This document shows positions 55,276 through 63,787 of a stretch of 64,000 nucleotides of DNA, one piece after another. Origin of the DNA: Campanula takesimana (Eukaryota; Streptophyta; Magnoliopsida; Asterales; Campanulaceae); contig JAOWBW010002213.1 of assembly GCA_026119855.1 (NCBI GenBank), positions 1-64,000 of the forward strand, given 5' to 3'. The notes beneath the pieces are model-generated. The model did not search any database and was not told the DNA's origin. It worked only from the letters and a program-made list of their open reading frames with translations. A program made the translations under genes and the position numbers. How positions within the stretch are numbered: the first letter of the stretch is position 1; each line of letters opens with the position of its first letter.

Positions 55276-55787
55276 TGTTAGGATTGGAGTCCTAAACTAT
55301 GAGGAAGAAAAGGAGTCTAAGTCGGGGGAGTTGGTGGAGATCAAAAAGGGTTCAAACCAGAGGAGGAGTTCCTGGCGGAAGAGCAGGCGGGCGCTTGCCC
55401 TGGACCAGGCGGGCGCTCATTTGGACAGTGAGTTGATCCGCTGGGGGAATTAATTCGAGCGGGCGCTCGCCTAGACCCAAGCGGGCGCTTGGTACGCCGG
55501 CTGGGCTGATTTGTTTCCTATTTTGACACAATCTCTTTTTAATTTGATTTAGATCTTCCTTGTACTGCTATATAAGCATAGTCACGACCTAGGACACATT
55601 GTAGCAGATTATTAAGGTGTGATTAATAATACATTGGCTTGGCAATTGCCCCCGGACGTAGTTCATGTGTTGAACGAACCGGGTAAACAATTATTGTGTT
55701 CTTGTGTGTGTGATTCTTCCATTATTGTGCTTGTGGGTTTGTTGTTCTTTATCTAGATTGCAACGGGGTACCACTAAATTCCCAACA
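55276..55787 (+). repeat. 5' LTR of the gag-protease copia element
   Basis: 512 bp, TGTTAGGATTGG...TCCCAACA. Four exact GCGGGCGC octamers (55387, 55409, 55459, 55481) and TATATAA at about 55569. Confidence 0.93.
55387..55488 (+). promoter_or_regulatory. CG-rich octamer cluster in LTR
   Basis: Four exact GCGGGCGC copies in two pairs (gaps of 14, 42 and 14 bp between copies), ending about 80 bp upstream of the TATA box. The same arrangement occurs at 57561-57662 in the 3' LTR. Confidence 0.55.
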
Positions 55788-55880
55788 ACTGGTATCAAGA
55801 GCTTTGGTTAGGAGGATTCAAAGTTTCATTAGTTGATTAATTTTGAATCACGTTCTTGGGGACTTTGTGAAGCAATCAAG

Positions 55881-57224
55881 ATGAAGAACTCAATCGAGAA
55901 ATTCAACGGTGTGAATTTCACGTTTTGGAGGACAAGGGTTGAAGATTACCTTTATTGTAAGGATCTTCATAAACCCTTAGGTGAGAAACCCGAAGACATG
56001 ACAAAAGGGGATTGGGAGATGTTAGATCGGAAGGCGTTAGGAGCGGTGAGGAGCGCTCTAATCGACGACGTTGCGCGGAACGCAATGGAGGCCAAGACAA
56101 CGGTGGGGTTGCTACAGATGCTGTCAGACATCTATGAGAAGCCGTCTAATATCAATAAGGTGCATTTGATAAAGAGGTTTGCGAATACGAAGATGTCAGA
56201 GGGGCAGACAGCAGCAAGTTATATCGGCAGTTTCAAAGGTATGGTGGACCAATTGAAAAGTGTTGATATTACTTTCTCCGATGAAGTGTTAGCATGTTTT
56301 CTAATAAAATCGTTGCCTGATAGTTGGGAGGTAACTGTCACAACGATCAGCACGTCGAAAACACCATTAGTGTATACGGAGGTTCGAGATCTCATCCTTC
56401 AAGATGAGTTGAGAAGGAAAGAGAAAAGGGGAGAATCTTCCGCAGATGGGGCTGCACTTAGGGTGGAGAGAAATAGGGGAAGGGGAGGACCGAAAAAGGG
56501 GAAAAAGCCGGTCAAGTGCTACAATTGTGGCGCGATGGGTCATATTAGTTATGACTGTCCGGATAAGGATGGTGATGCACACGTGGTGGATGATGGAGAT
56601 GTATTAATCCTAGGAGAGGAGCAGTCGGGTGAAGATTGGGTGTTGGATTCTGGAGCTTCATGTCATGCTAGTGAGGATGCAGGAACAATGGAGCGGTATA
56701 AAACTGGAGGTTTTGGGGTTGTCTATCTTGGTGATGATCAACCATTGAAGATCAAAGGTAAGGGGGATGTGATGATGAAGACACCTAACGGGGCTGTTTT
56801 ACAATTGCACGATGTGATGCATGTTCCGGACTTGAGAAGAAGGGTGATTTCCGTTGGACAACTTGATGATGAAGGGTATGGTGTGACCTTCATGGGTGGG
56901 TCTTGGGAAGTCACAAAAGGAGCTAAGGTGATAGCTCATGGGGTTAAGGAGAAGATGTTGTACTCTACCTACAATGTCGACATTCGCTCGGGTGGGAGCA
57001 AGAGGCTAAAGAACCGGCCTATTGGTGTAGAAAGGAGAGACATCAAGAAACGGTATGTTAGGGGGGAGAAGGACACAAAGTTGATCAACGCGGTGTGGAA
57101 GTCCAAGTGCCCTAACAGAGAGCGTGTTCAGACCAAGAGAAGACGATGCAAGAAACAAGGTATGTCCAAGTTTCAAGGGAAGCATTGCGAGGAAGGTGGG
57201 TCTGGAGGGAGAAGGCGAAGTTAG
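55881..57224 (+). CDS. Copia Gag-protease protein with a short non-pol tail
   Basis: 447 codons from the Met that aligns with the start of its relative at 60121 (MKNSIEKFNGVNFTFW); the frame also extends 16 codons upstream, to a Met at 55833. Numbering from 55833: the Gag core covers about 17-200 (WRTRVEDYLYCKDLHKPLG, KALGAVRSALIDDVARN, SLPDSWEV), typical of Tnt1/Tork copia. One CCHC zinc knuckle is at 229-242 (CYNCGAMGHISYDC). The protease has WVLDSGASCHAS with Asp272, then LHDVMHVPDLRRRVISVGQL. After protease the frame runs into a basic tail (SKRLKNRPIGVERRD...GGSGGRRRS) with no integrase, so pol has been deleted. The frame is open throughout, suggesting recent activity as a trans-mobilised element. 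Confidence 0.88.
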   Translation: MKNSIEKFNGVNFTFWRTRVEDYLYCKDLHKPLGEKPEDMTKGDWEMLDRKALGAVRSALIDDVARNAMEAKTTVGLLQMLSDIYEKPSNINKVHLIKRFANTKMSEGQTAASYIGSFKGMVDQLKSVDITFSDEVLACFLIKSLPDSWEVTVTTISTSKTPLVYTEVRDLILQDELRRKEKRGESSADGAALRVERNRGRGGPKKGKKPVKCYNCGAMGHISYDCPDKDGDAHVVDDGDVLILGEEQSGEDWVLDSGASCHASEDAGTMERYKTGGFGVVYLGDDQPLKIKGKGDVMMKTPNGAVLQLHDVMHVPDLRRRVISVGQLDDEGYGVTFMGGSWEVTKGAKVIAHGVKEKMLYSTYNVDIRSGGSKRLKNRPIGVERRDIKKRYVRGEKDTKLINAVWKSKCPNRERVQTKRRRCKKQGMSKFQGKHCEEGGSGGRRRS

Positions 57225-57449
57225 ACTTGCGGAGAGAAATCAAGGTAGAAGCTGATTTGGGGAGGCAAGAACTATCTAACACGGAGGGGTTGAAACGTCG
57301 CTTGGTTTCAACTCGCCTTAGTACTTGAGCGGGAGGCTCGGTAATGTCAAGCCAATATAGGGGGGTAAAATGTATTCAAAGGTGTTCATTCCGTGGTGGG
57401 AGTTGATGGGTGTTTCTATGCTTATGAGTTTAGTCTCCAGGTGGGAGAT

Positions 57450-57961
57450 TGTTAGGATTGGAGTCCTAAACCATGAGGAAGAAAAGGAGTCTAAGTCGGG
57501 GGAGTTGGTGGAGATCAAAAAGGGTTCAAACCAGAGGAGGAGTTCCTGGCGGAAGAGCAGGCGGGCGCTTGCCCTGGACCAGGCGGGCGCTCATTTGGAC
57601 AGTGAGTTGATCCGCTGGGGGAATTAATTCGAGCGGGCGCTCGCCTAGACCCAAGCGGGCGCTTGGTACGCCGGCTGGGCTGATTTGTTTCCTATTTTGA
57701 CACAATCTCTTTTTAATTTGATTTAGATCTTCCTTGTACTGCTATATAAGCATAGTCACGACCTAGGACACATTGTAGCAGATTATTAAGGTGTGATTAA
57801 TAATATATTGGCTTGGCAATTGCCCCCGGACGTAGTTCATGTGTTGAACGAACCGGGTAAACAATTCTTGTGTTCTTGTGTGTGTGATTCTTCCATTATT
57901 GTGCTTGTGGGTTTGTTGTTCTTTATCTAGATTGCAACGGGGTATCACTAAATTCCCAACA
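57450..57961 (+). repeat. 3' LTR of the gag-protease copia element
   Basis: 512 bp; octamers at 57561, 57583, 57633 and 57655. Preceded by the purine-rich 'ccaggtgggagat'. Confidence 0.93.
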
Positions 57962-58325
57962 ACTAGTATGTCCATTAGCTTCATTCTCGTAAAACATTTT
58001 AAAGATTTTTTGGTAGCAGTTAAGTTCATGTAGAAGGTCAATGATATCACTTGTACGTAGTAGGTCATGAACTGAATTCTTCTTTTTCTCTTACTGCACA
58101 ATGGAGTCAGACCTCCACAGTAGTTAGTAGAAATTGTTGAGAAACTTTATTTTTGATTTGTCTAAGAAATTATATGTTGCTGTTTAAATCTTTAGTCTTG
58201 ATTAAAAATGTGTCACTTATCCTTTATTACTCGTAAGCATTTATGTTTACCGCATGCTTCTTTTGCAGAGTCTTCGTGTCGGTCTTAACTTGGCCTTGGC
58301 AATTGCTTTGCACAATATACCTGAG

Positions 58326-59046
58326 GTATTTGTTGGATCCTCATCATATTTCACTTGCAATTTTTACTCAAAATCTACTGAATGCTGGATAAAGTCATGA
58401 TTATGACTAACTGTTTGGTACTATTGTGTCATAGTATGGTAACCAGTTGTACCTTCCTAACATTCTGCTTTGTAAATCAGTACTATTTCTCACATTCAAA
58501 TGCATCCCCTCAATTTAATAGGAGCTGTACGTTCCTACTTAGTTTGACCCTATTGAAGGGGTAGATTTCCTTGCAAGGGAACTTTTCTTGAAGAAAATGA
58601 ATTTGATACCCTCAAACCTTGTGGATGATAATCACCACGCCAACTCAACCAATTGGACTTGGTATCGCGGTGACATAGATGTGGATATTTTAGGATATCA
58701 CCGACTTTTCAACCATTTTCTTACTTTGGTTAATTAGTCAATGCGCACTCTCTAACCCCCCCCCCCCCCCCCCCCTTAAAACAAACAAACAAATATGTGT
58801 CATATTTTCAAACTAGAGTCTTTGACCAAGTTGGGTTTGAACATTAACAGCCAGGTCACTTTTAAATGCAATCCTCATCTTTTCATTCGACATCATAGTC
58901 GTTATTTGAAGAGTACATATTTCCTCATAACTTCCAGCATCTCAACTTGCAACAGCAAGGAGAAAGTCATCTTCCCCTTTGACTCTTCTGATCGAATTAT
59001 CAATGATTAAACCCGTCATATCTAGATTAAACTCCTCTTGGAAGTT
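58326..59046. other. ZTP29 intron sequence, no exon found
   Basis: Searched by eye for the missing exon after HNIPE and not found. Contains a C22-like tract near 58757-58778. Confidence 0.5.
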
Positions 59047-59322
59047 AATACTCCCTCCTTCCCAAAATGGTAGTCTATCTTCTAATTTATGTGTGTCCCA
59101 AAAAGACAGTCCTATTTCTAAAATTGGTGTGTTAAATGATTGAACTTCCAAACTTAACCTTGTGATGAATCCATTTAGTGATGCATGCTTGTTGCAAGAG
59201 AGAGTTTATTGAGAGTAATATTTGGACTTCATTAAGGGTAGTAATGAAAATGGAATAAAAATTATGTTGTTAATATGTTTGAGTAGTCAAATGGGACTAT
59301 CATCATGGGACAAAGGGAGTAA
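59047..59322. mobile_element. MITE in a ZTP29 intron
   Basis: Ends tactccctccttcccaaaat and the inverted atgggacaaagggagtaa. An inverted relative of 52528-52826. Confidence 0.75.
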
Positions 59323-59524
59323 ATGTTATTTGTGGCTCTTTATCAGAGTTCGAATATCTTTACAGTTTAGGCTTCCACCCATCTGAGAGTTGAATATGGT
59401 GGTACTGTGATCTTTTGCCTCCCCGTAAATCACTTATATTGCATGCGCAAAAGAACGACACCATTGCATGCTACATACTGATTCAAATATATTTTGTGTC
59501 ACATTGTTATTTCATCTCAGTTGT

Positions 59525-60029
59525 TGTTAGGATTGGAGTCCTAAAACTATAAGGAGGCGAGGATAAAAGGGAATCTAAATCGTGGGGAGTTGGTGGAGAT
59601 CAAGTTGAGATAAAAAAGGAGAAGGAAACTGAGAAGTGGCAGAACAGGGGATGCACTGCCGTGCAAGGACTGAAAAGAGGGTTCATTCTGTTGGCCGATG
59701 CACGGCCGTGTACCACAAAGGACTCGGGCGTGCACGACGACTGGCAGTCCAGAAACTTCTCAGTTTCGTATTTTGATAAGATCTCTTCTAAGGATAGATT
59801 TAGGGATTCCTTGTACAACTATATAAACGACCTAAAACACATTGTAGCATCATATTAAAGAGTATTTAATATATTATTGGCTTGGCAATTGCCCCCGGAC
59901 GTAGTTCATGTGTTGAATGAACTGGGCAAACAATTTCTTGTATTCTTGTGTGTTTCTTCCATATTTTCTGTTTGTGGGTGCCTGTTCTTATTTTTTGATT
60001 GCAACGGGGGTACCATTTAATTCCCAACA
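59525..60029 (+). repeat. 5' LTR of the chimeric element
   Basis: 505 bp. A cluster of GCACGGCCGTG-like motifs lies at 59652-59740 (tgcactgccgtgcaagg, tgcacggccgtgta, cgggcgtgcacg); TATATAA at about 59820. Confidence 0.85.
59652..59740 (+). promoter_or_regulatory. CACGGCCGTG motif cluster in LTR
   Basis: Three GCACNGCCGTG-type motifs lie about 80 bp upstream of the TATA box, at the same relative place as the GCGGGCGC cluster in the related LTR 55276-55787. The core motif has been replaced while the flanking LTR sequence is conserved. Confidence 0.5.
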
Positions 60030-60120
60030 ACTGGTATCAGAGCTTTGGTTCGAAGGATTCAAAGCTTCATTAGTTGGTCTTTGAATCACGTTCTTGGTGA
60101 ATTTGTGTGAAGGAATCAAG

Positions 60121-60860
60121 ATGCGCAAGAACTCGATAGAGAAATTCATCGGTGTGAATTTCACGTTTTGGAGGACAAGGGTTGAAGATTACCTTTACTG
60201 TAAGGATCTTCATAAACCCTTGGGTGAGAAACCTGCAGACATGACAAAGGGGGATTGGGAGACGATGGATCGTAAGGCACTAGGAGCGGTAAGGAGTGCC
60301 CTAACCGACGATATCGCACGAAACGTGATGGGGGTCAAGACAACGGTGGGGATGCTAAGCCGTCGAATATCACTTGATAAAGCGGTTTGCGAATACAAAG
60401 ATGTCAGAGGGCAGACAACAAGGACACGGCAATTTCAAAGGTATGGTGGACCAATTGAAAAGTGTCGATATCACTTTCTCCAATGAAGTGCTAACGTGTT
60501 TTTTACTAAATTCACTGCATAGCAGTTAGGAGGCAACTCTCACGACGACAAACAAGGCACCTTTTGTATATGTGGAAGTTCGAGATCTCATCCTTGCAGA
60601 GGAGTTGCGAAGGAAAGAGAAGGTGGGAGAAACTTCTGGAGTTGGAGTTGTACTTAGAGTGAAGAGAGGTAGGGGAAGAGGAGGACCGGAGAAAGGAGAA
60701 AAAATAGTTCGGTCAAGTGCTACAATTGTGGCGTGAAGGGTCATATTAGTTATGATTGCCCAGAGAAGGAACGTGATGGTCATGCAAACGCGGTGGAAGA
60801 TGGAGATGTATTAATCCTAGGAGAGGAGCAGTTGGGTGAGGCTTGGGTGTTGGATTCGGA
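60121..60860 (+). pseudogene. Broken copia gag of the chimeric element
   Basis: Starts MRKNSIEKFIGVNFTFW. It is parallel to the gag at 55881 until about codon 80 (TTVGML), where sequence is lost and the frame shifts, reaching a stop at 60486. Later pieces are recognisable, including the zinc knuckle (CYNCGVKGHISYDC at about 60720-60761) and the protease start WVLDS at about 60845, where homology stops. Confidence 0.8.
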
Positions 60861-61269
60861 TCGTGCTTGTTGGAGAGTGCTAGGATACACAAAAGAGAGC
60901 CACAGATAGTGTTAAGGAGGGGGACAGTTGCCTAGGAGAGCCATGGGGGGCAATCCTACAACCCGTCCATGACCGTGATGTGTGTGTTCTTGGGAGAGAG
61001 GTGGGATAATATATGTGAGGGGTTGTTCTAGGAGAGTAGCCATGTTTAGATTATAGTGATTGCATGTGCAAAGTTGTAACAATCTTCATATATTATTATA
61101 GTGATATCCTGGCTTGGTGTCCCCAGATGTAGTCATGTGTTGACGAACTGGGTTATCAAATTTTGGTGTTATTTTTCTTTCATATTATTTGTGTGTGATA
61201 AATTCTCCTCATGTTAAGGACTGCTAGTATGGGCTAGGCGGATGTGGAGATCCCCCAAAATCCCTAACA

Positions 61270-61422
61270 GTTTCCAGGTTAGGAGAATAGTTGGATGTAC
61301 ACCTGTCTTTTTCCCCAGTAGTTTATATAAAGTACTCCCTCCATCCCAAAATGAACGTCTAAATATATTTCAAATTTGTTCTTGATCAGGAGTAAATAAT
61401 TAATTTGTTTTCACTACCACAG
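61270..61422 (+). other. ZTP29 intron with a half MITE
   Basis: One MITE left end (tactccctccatcccaaaat at 61333) without a matching right end. It ends with the acceptor ccaccacag-like sequence before exon 9. Confidence 0.5.
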
Positions 61423-61604
61423 CAAATGGAAAGCTTTCAAACTGGCAACAATTTCTGGCCTTGCAGAGCGTCTGGGTGTTATCATTGTGGGTAGGTGCCT
61501 TCTTAACAATAAGTACTTAAATGCAGACATGCAGTGTTGAAGTTTTCATGTGTAAAAAAACTTGCAATGGATTTTGTCAAGCTGCTTTTTCTTAATTATA
61601 TATT

Positions 61605-61843
61605 CCATCCGTCCCTAAATGAATGTCCGAATTTCACTTTGAGGGGCATTTACAAAAAGGTTAATCGTAAGCGTGTTTAGCAACATAAAGTACATAAAAA
61701 AACTTATGATCCTCGCCATATTGCATAGTGTGAATTAGACTTCTTGTATGATGGGGAAGGAATTAGTAACTTCTCCAAAAATTGGACAATCATTTTTGGA
61801 CTAAATTTTTGCACATGTGGACATTCATTAGGGACGGAGGGAG
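61605..61843. mobile_element. MITE in a ZTP29 intron
   Basis: Ends ccatccgtccctaaatgaat and the inverted attcattagggacggaggg. Non-coding. Confidence 0.8.
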
Positions 61844-62267
61844 GACGACTTAACATGGGCAATTGAGTATTAAGAACCACACCTGATTACCTTGAGACTT
61901 AATGCGCTTTTCGAGAGCTACATATTGCAAGATTTGCAAAATGATTAAGATTTTATGATCACTTGTGCATTGATGCACTGCAGCATATCTCTTCCCAAGC
62001 AGTCTAAATCCTGAAATTCTCGAGGGCTTGCTAGGATCAGGTAAGAAACTTGTTATCTGAAATAGCTCATCCTTTATTCGTGATGTATCTGATTTTTTAC
62101 AGTTATTTTTGTTTTTAATAAAACAAATATTGTTTGTACAGTGGCTGGAGTAATGGCTTTTCTATAACCCTACATGAGATGTTGCCAATGCCATTGGCAT
62201 TTGATTATGCTGGGCAGAAGCAAGCTGCCAAGGCTGTTTTTCTTGGAATGGCATTCATGTCCGCGAG

Positions 62268-62817
62268 GTACTTCAAAACCTTCTATGTTCTAATTTTGTT
62301 AACTTCTTTATCTTTGCACAAAGAAAGAAAATGTGCCCAGAAAATTAACTGCAAACATATTGTGAAAGTGATCAAAATAATGTTGCCAATTTTCATTTAG
62401 GGTTGAACTGTTGCAGTAAGGTAGTATTAGAAATTTATAATAAAACGTTCTGACTATTCAAAAATGGACATGCATCATTTTGAAAGCCATCTCGATGAAG
62501 TTTGTTTTGAATGAAGGAGTTTCCACTTATTAAGACACTTTATTTTAGCAAGTGAATATGCTTTGCTTAGACTTGATATATCTACACATTGTCCAGTGAA
62601 AAAATGAATTAGTAAAGGGGAAAAATCTAAATAGAGATTCGAAATCTCAAAAAAGGAGACCCATTTGAAACAATTACCATTACTCTCCTATAGTTCCTCT
62701 ACGTTGCAGTATAATTATGACAGTATTCCTTTGTCTCGCGATCTCTAGTCATAGGCTAACCATAAGAAGTGTGAAATGAAACACCCACGACTTTCTTTAC
62801 TCGAACAATGAAACATA
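62268..62817. other. ZTP29 intron sequence
   Basis: Follows the donor after exon MSA(S). The final family exon (LYFLE-type) is not found here. AT-rich, no other gene. Confidence 0.5.
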
Positions 62818-63614
62818 TGTTGGGAATGGAGTCAAAACCAAGGAGATGGTCAAAACCGCGAGGAGTCAAAACCGTGAAAAGAGGAGTCGAGTCCGGGACG
62901 GAGACAGTGGCGAAGATTCGGCCGAACCTTAGAAAGGACTCGGCCGAACCTTAGTTGGGCCGTGGCTGACATTCTTGCAATTTGGCTAAAAAAGGTGTTT
63001 GGCCATTTGGAATGATGCGCAGAGTTGAATTGAAAAGGGGAATCTACCAATAAGGAATTAGTTTCCTTATAACATTAGATTTCCTAATAATATTCATACT
63101 CCTTCCGTCTCTATGATACTCACGGGTAATTAGGTTTTGATCAGGATTATGTTTTGTATCCCTATAAATATATTGTGACTACCACCATAATATTTAGTAC
63201 TTTACTTTGTGTAGGAGAAAGTTAGGATATCAAGAGAGAGATACAAAATAGTGTATAGGAGGGGGCCGGGGGCCTAGGAGAGCCATGGGGGGCGATCCTA
63301 CAACCCGGCCATGACTATGTTTGTATAATCTTGGGGAGGAGAGATAATAATGTATTGGTGAGAGAGATTATTATTGGAGAGTAGCCATGCTAGATCTATG
63401 TGAGCGCATGTGCTAAAGTTGTAATCTTTACATATATTATTATAATGATATCCTGGCTAAGTGCCCCCAGATGTAGTCATGTGTTGATGAACTGGGTTAT
63501 CAAACATTGGTGTTACTTGTTCTTTCATATTATTATCATGTGTTGATTATTTTCTCCATATTGATGACTGCTAGTATGGGCTAGTGGATGCGGAGACCCC
63601 CCAATTCCCCAACA
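62818..63614 (+). repeat. 5' LTR of the partial copia element
   Basis: 797 bp. The CG-rich cluster has two TCGGCCGAACC copies (62918-62950) and a gggccgtgg. TATA box CTATAAATAT at about 63163. The 3' half is shared with the LTRs at 45945-50423 and 46889-47632. Confidence 0.85.
62916..62965 (+). promoter_or_regulatory. TCGGCCGAACC motif cluster in LTR
   Basis: Two exact TCGGCCGAACCTTAG repeats plus one degenerate copy (ttgggccgtgg) lie about 200 bp upstream of the TATA box. Confidence 0.45.
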
Positions 63615-63683
63615 ACTGGTATCAAGAGCTTTGGTTTGAGATCTAGGAGAGATCCAAGGTGAAGAAAAGAGACAACAGATTTT

Positions 63684-63787
63684 CGTGCAGCGAACGTGCA
63701 GAATTCGTGCAATGCACGTGCAGGCTTGGTGCAGCGCACATGCAGATTTCATGCAGTGCAGATTCTTTGTGTGGAAGACGTGCAGGG
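63684..63787 (+). repeat. Palindromic GTGCA/GCACGTGC repeats in the element leader
   Basis: Same position and spacing as 47694-47790. It keeps the perfect palindrome TGCACGTGCA (63713-63722); the other copies are mutated (cgaacgtgc, gcgcacatgc). Confidence 0.75.

Larger units (their letters stand above)
55276..57961 (+). mobile_element. Young copia-derived element with gag and protease only
   Basis: 2686 bp. LTRs of 512 bp (55276-55787, 57450-57961) differ at about four to five positions by eye. The 5-bp duplication ACTAG is exact (55271-55275 and 57962-57966). PBS TGGTATCA is at 55790. Integrase, RT and RNase H are missing, so it must be mobilised by another element. It lies in a ZTP29 intron in the same orientation. 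Confidence 0.95.
59525..61269 (+). mobile_element. Chimeric copia-derived element at the site of a missing ZTP29 exon
   Basis: The left part is an LTR (59525-60029, TGTTAGGATTGG...CCCAACA) with PBS TGGTATCAGAGC (60032) and a broken gag, all related to 55276-57961. From about 60865 it changes to the 3' part of a different LTR family, that of 45945-50423 and 62818 onward ('gagagccatggggggcaatcc'), ending CCTAACA at 61269. The two ends therefore come from different families. Flanks gttgt and gtttc do not match. Confidence 0.8.
51381..62267 (+). pseudogene. ZTP29: ZTP29-type ZIP zinc transporter pseudogene
   Basis: Ten exon remnants match the plant ZTP29/GufA-like ZIP family in order: 51381-51444 (LVAIALSLVGGLSTFLG), 52978-53036, 53444-53536 (FAAGLMLSIYFFDSAHNAIN), 53629-53718, 53850-53931 (MKKHRRQVLFSGIITAVG), 54537-54592 (ISLHNFPEGMAVFLGSIK), 58269-58325 (VGLNLALAIALHNIPE), 61423-61490, 61984-62040, 62142-62267 (FDYAGQKQAAKAVFLGMAFM). 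The family's HNFPEG and HNIPE metal-site motifs remain. Defects: no ATG in exon 1 (GTA in its place), TAG at 53016-53018, TAA at 53677-53679, TG instead of AG before exon 3, Pro to Arg in exon 9 (GLAERLG), a 2-bp insertion giving TAA at 62165-62167. The exon after HNIPE (family GVAVALP...) is missing, and the last exon was not found before the window ends. An intact homologue probably exists elsewhere. Confidence 0.88.
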
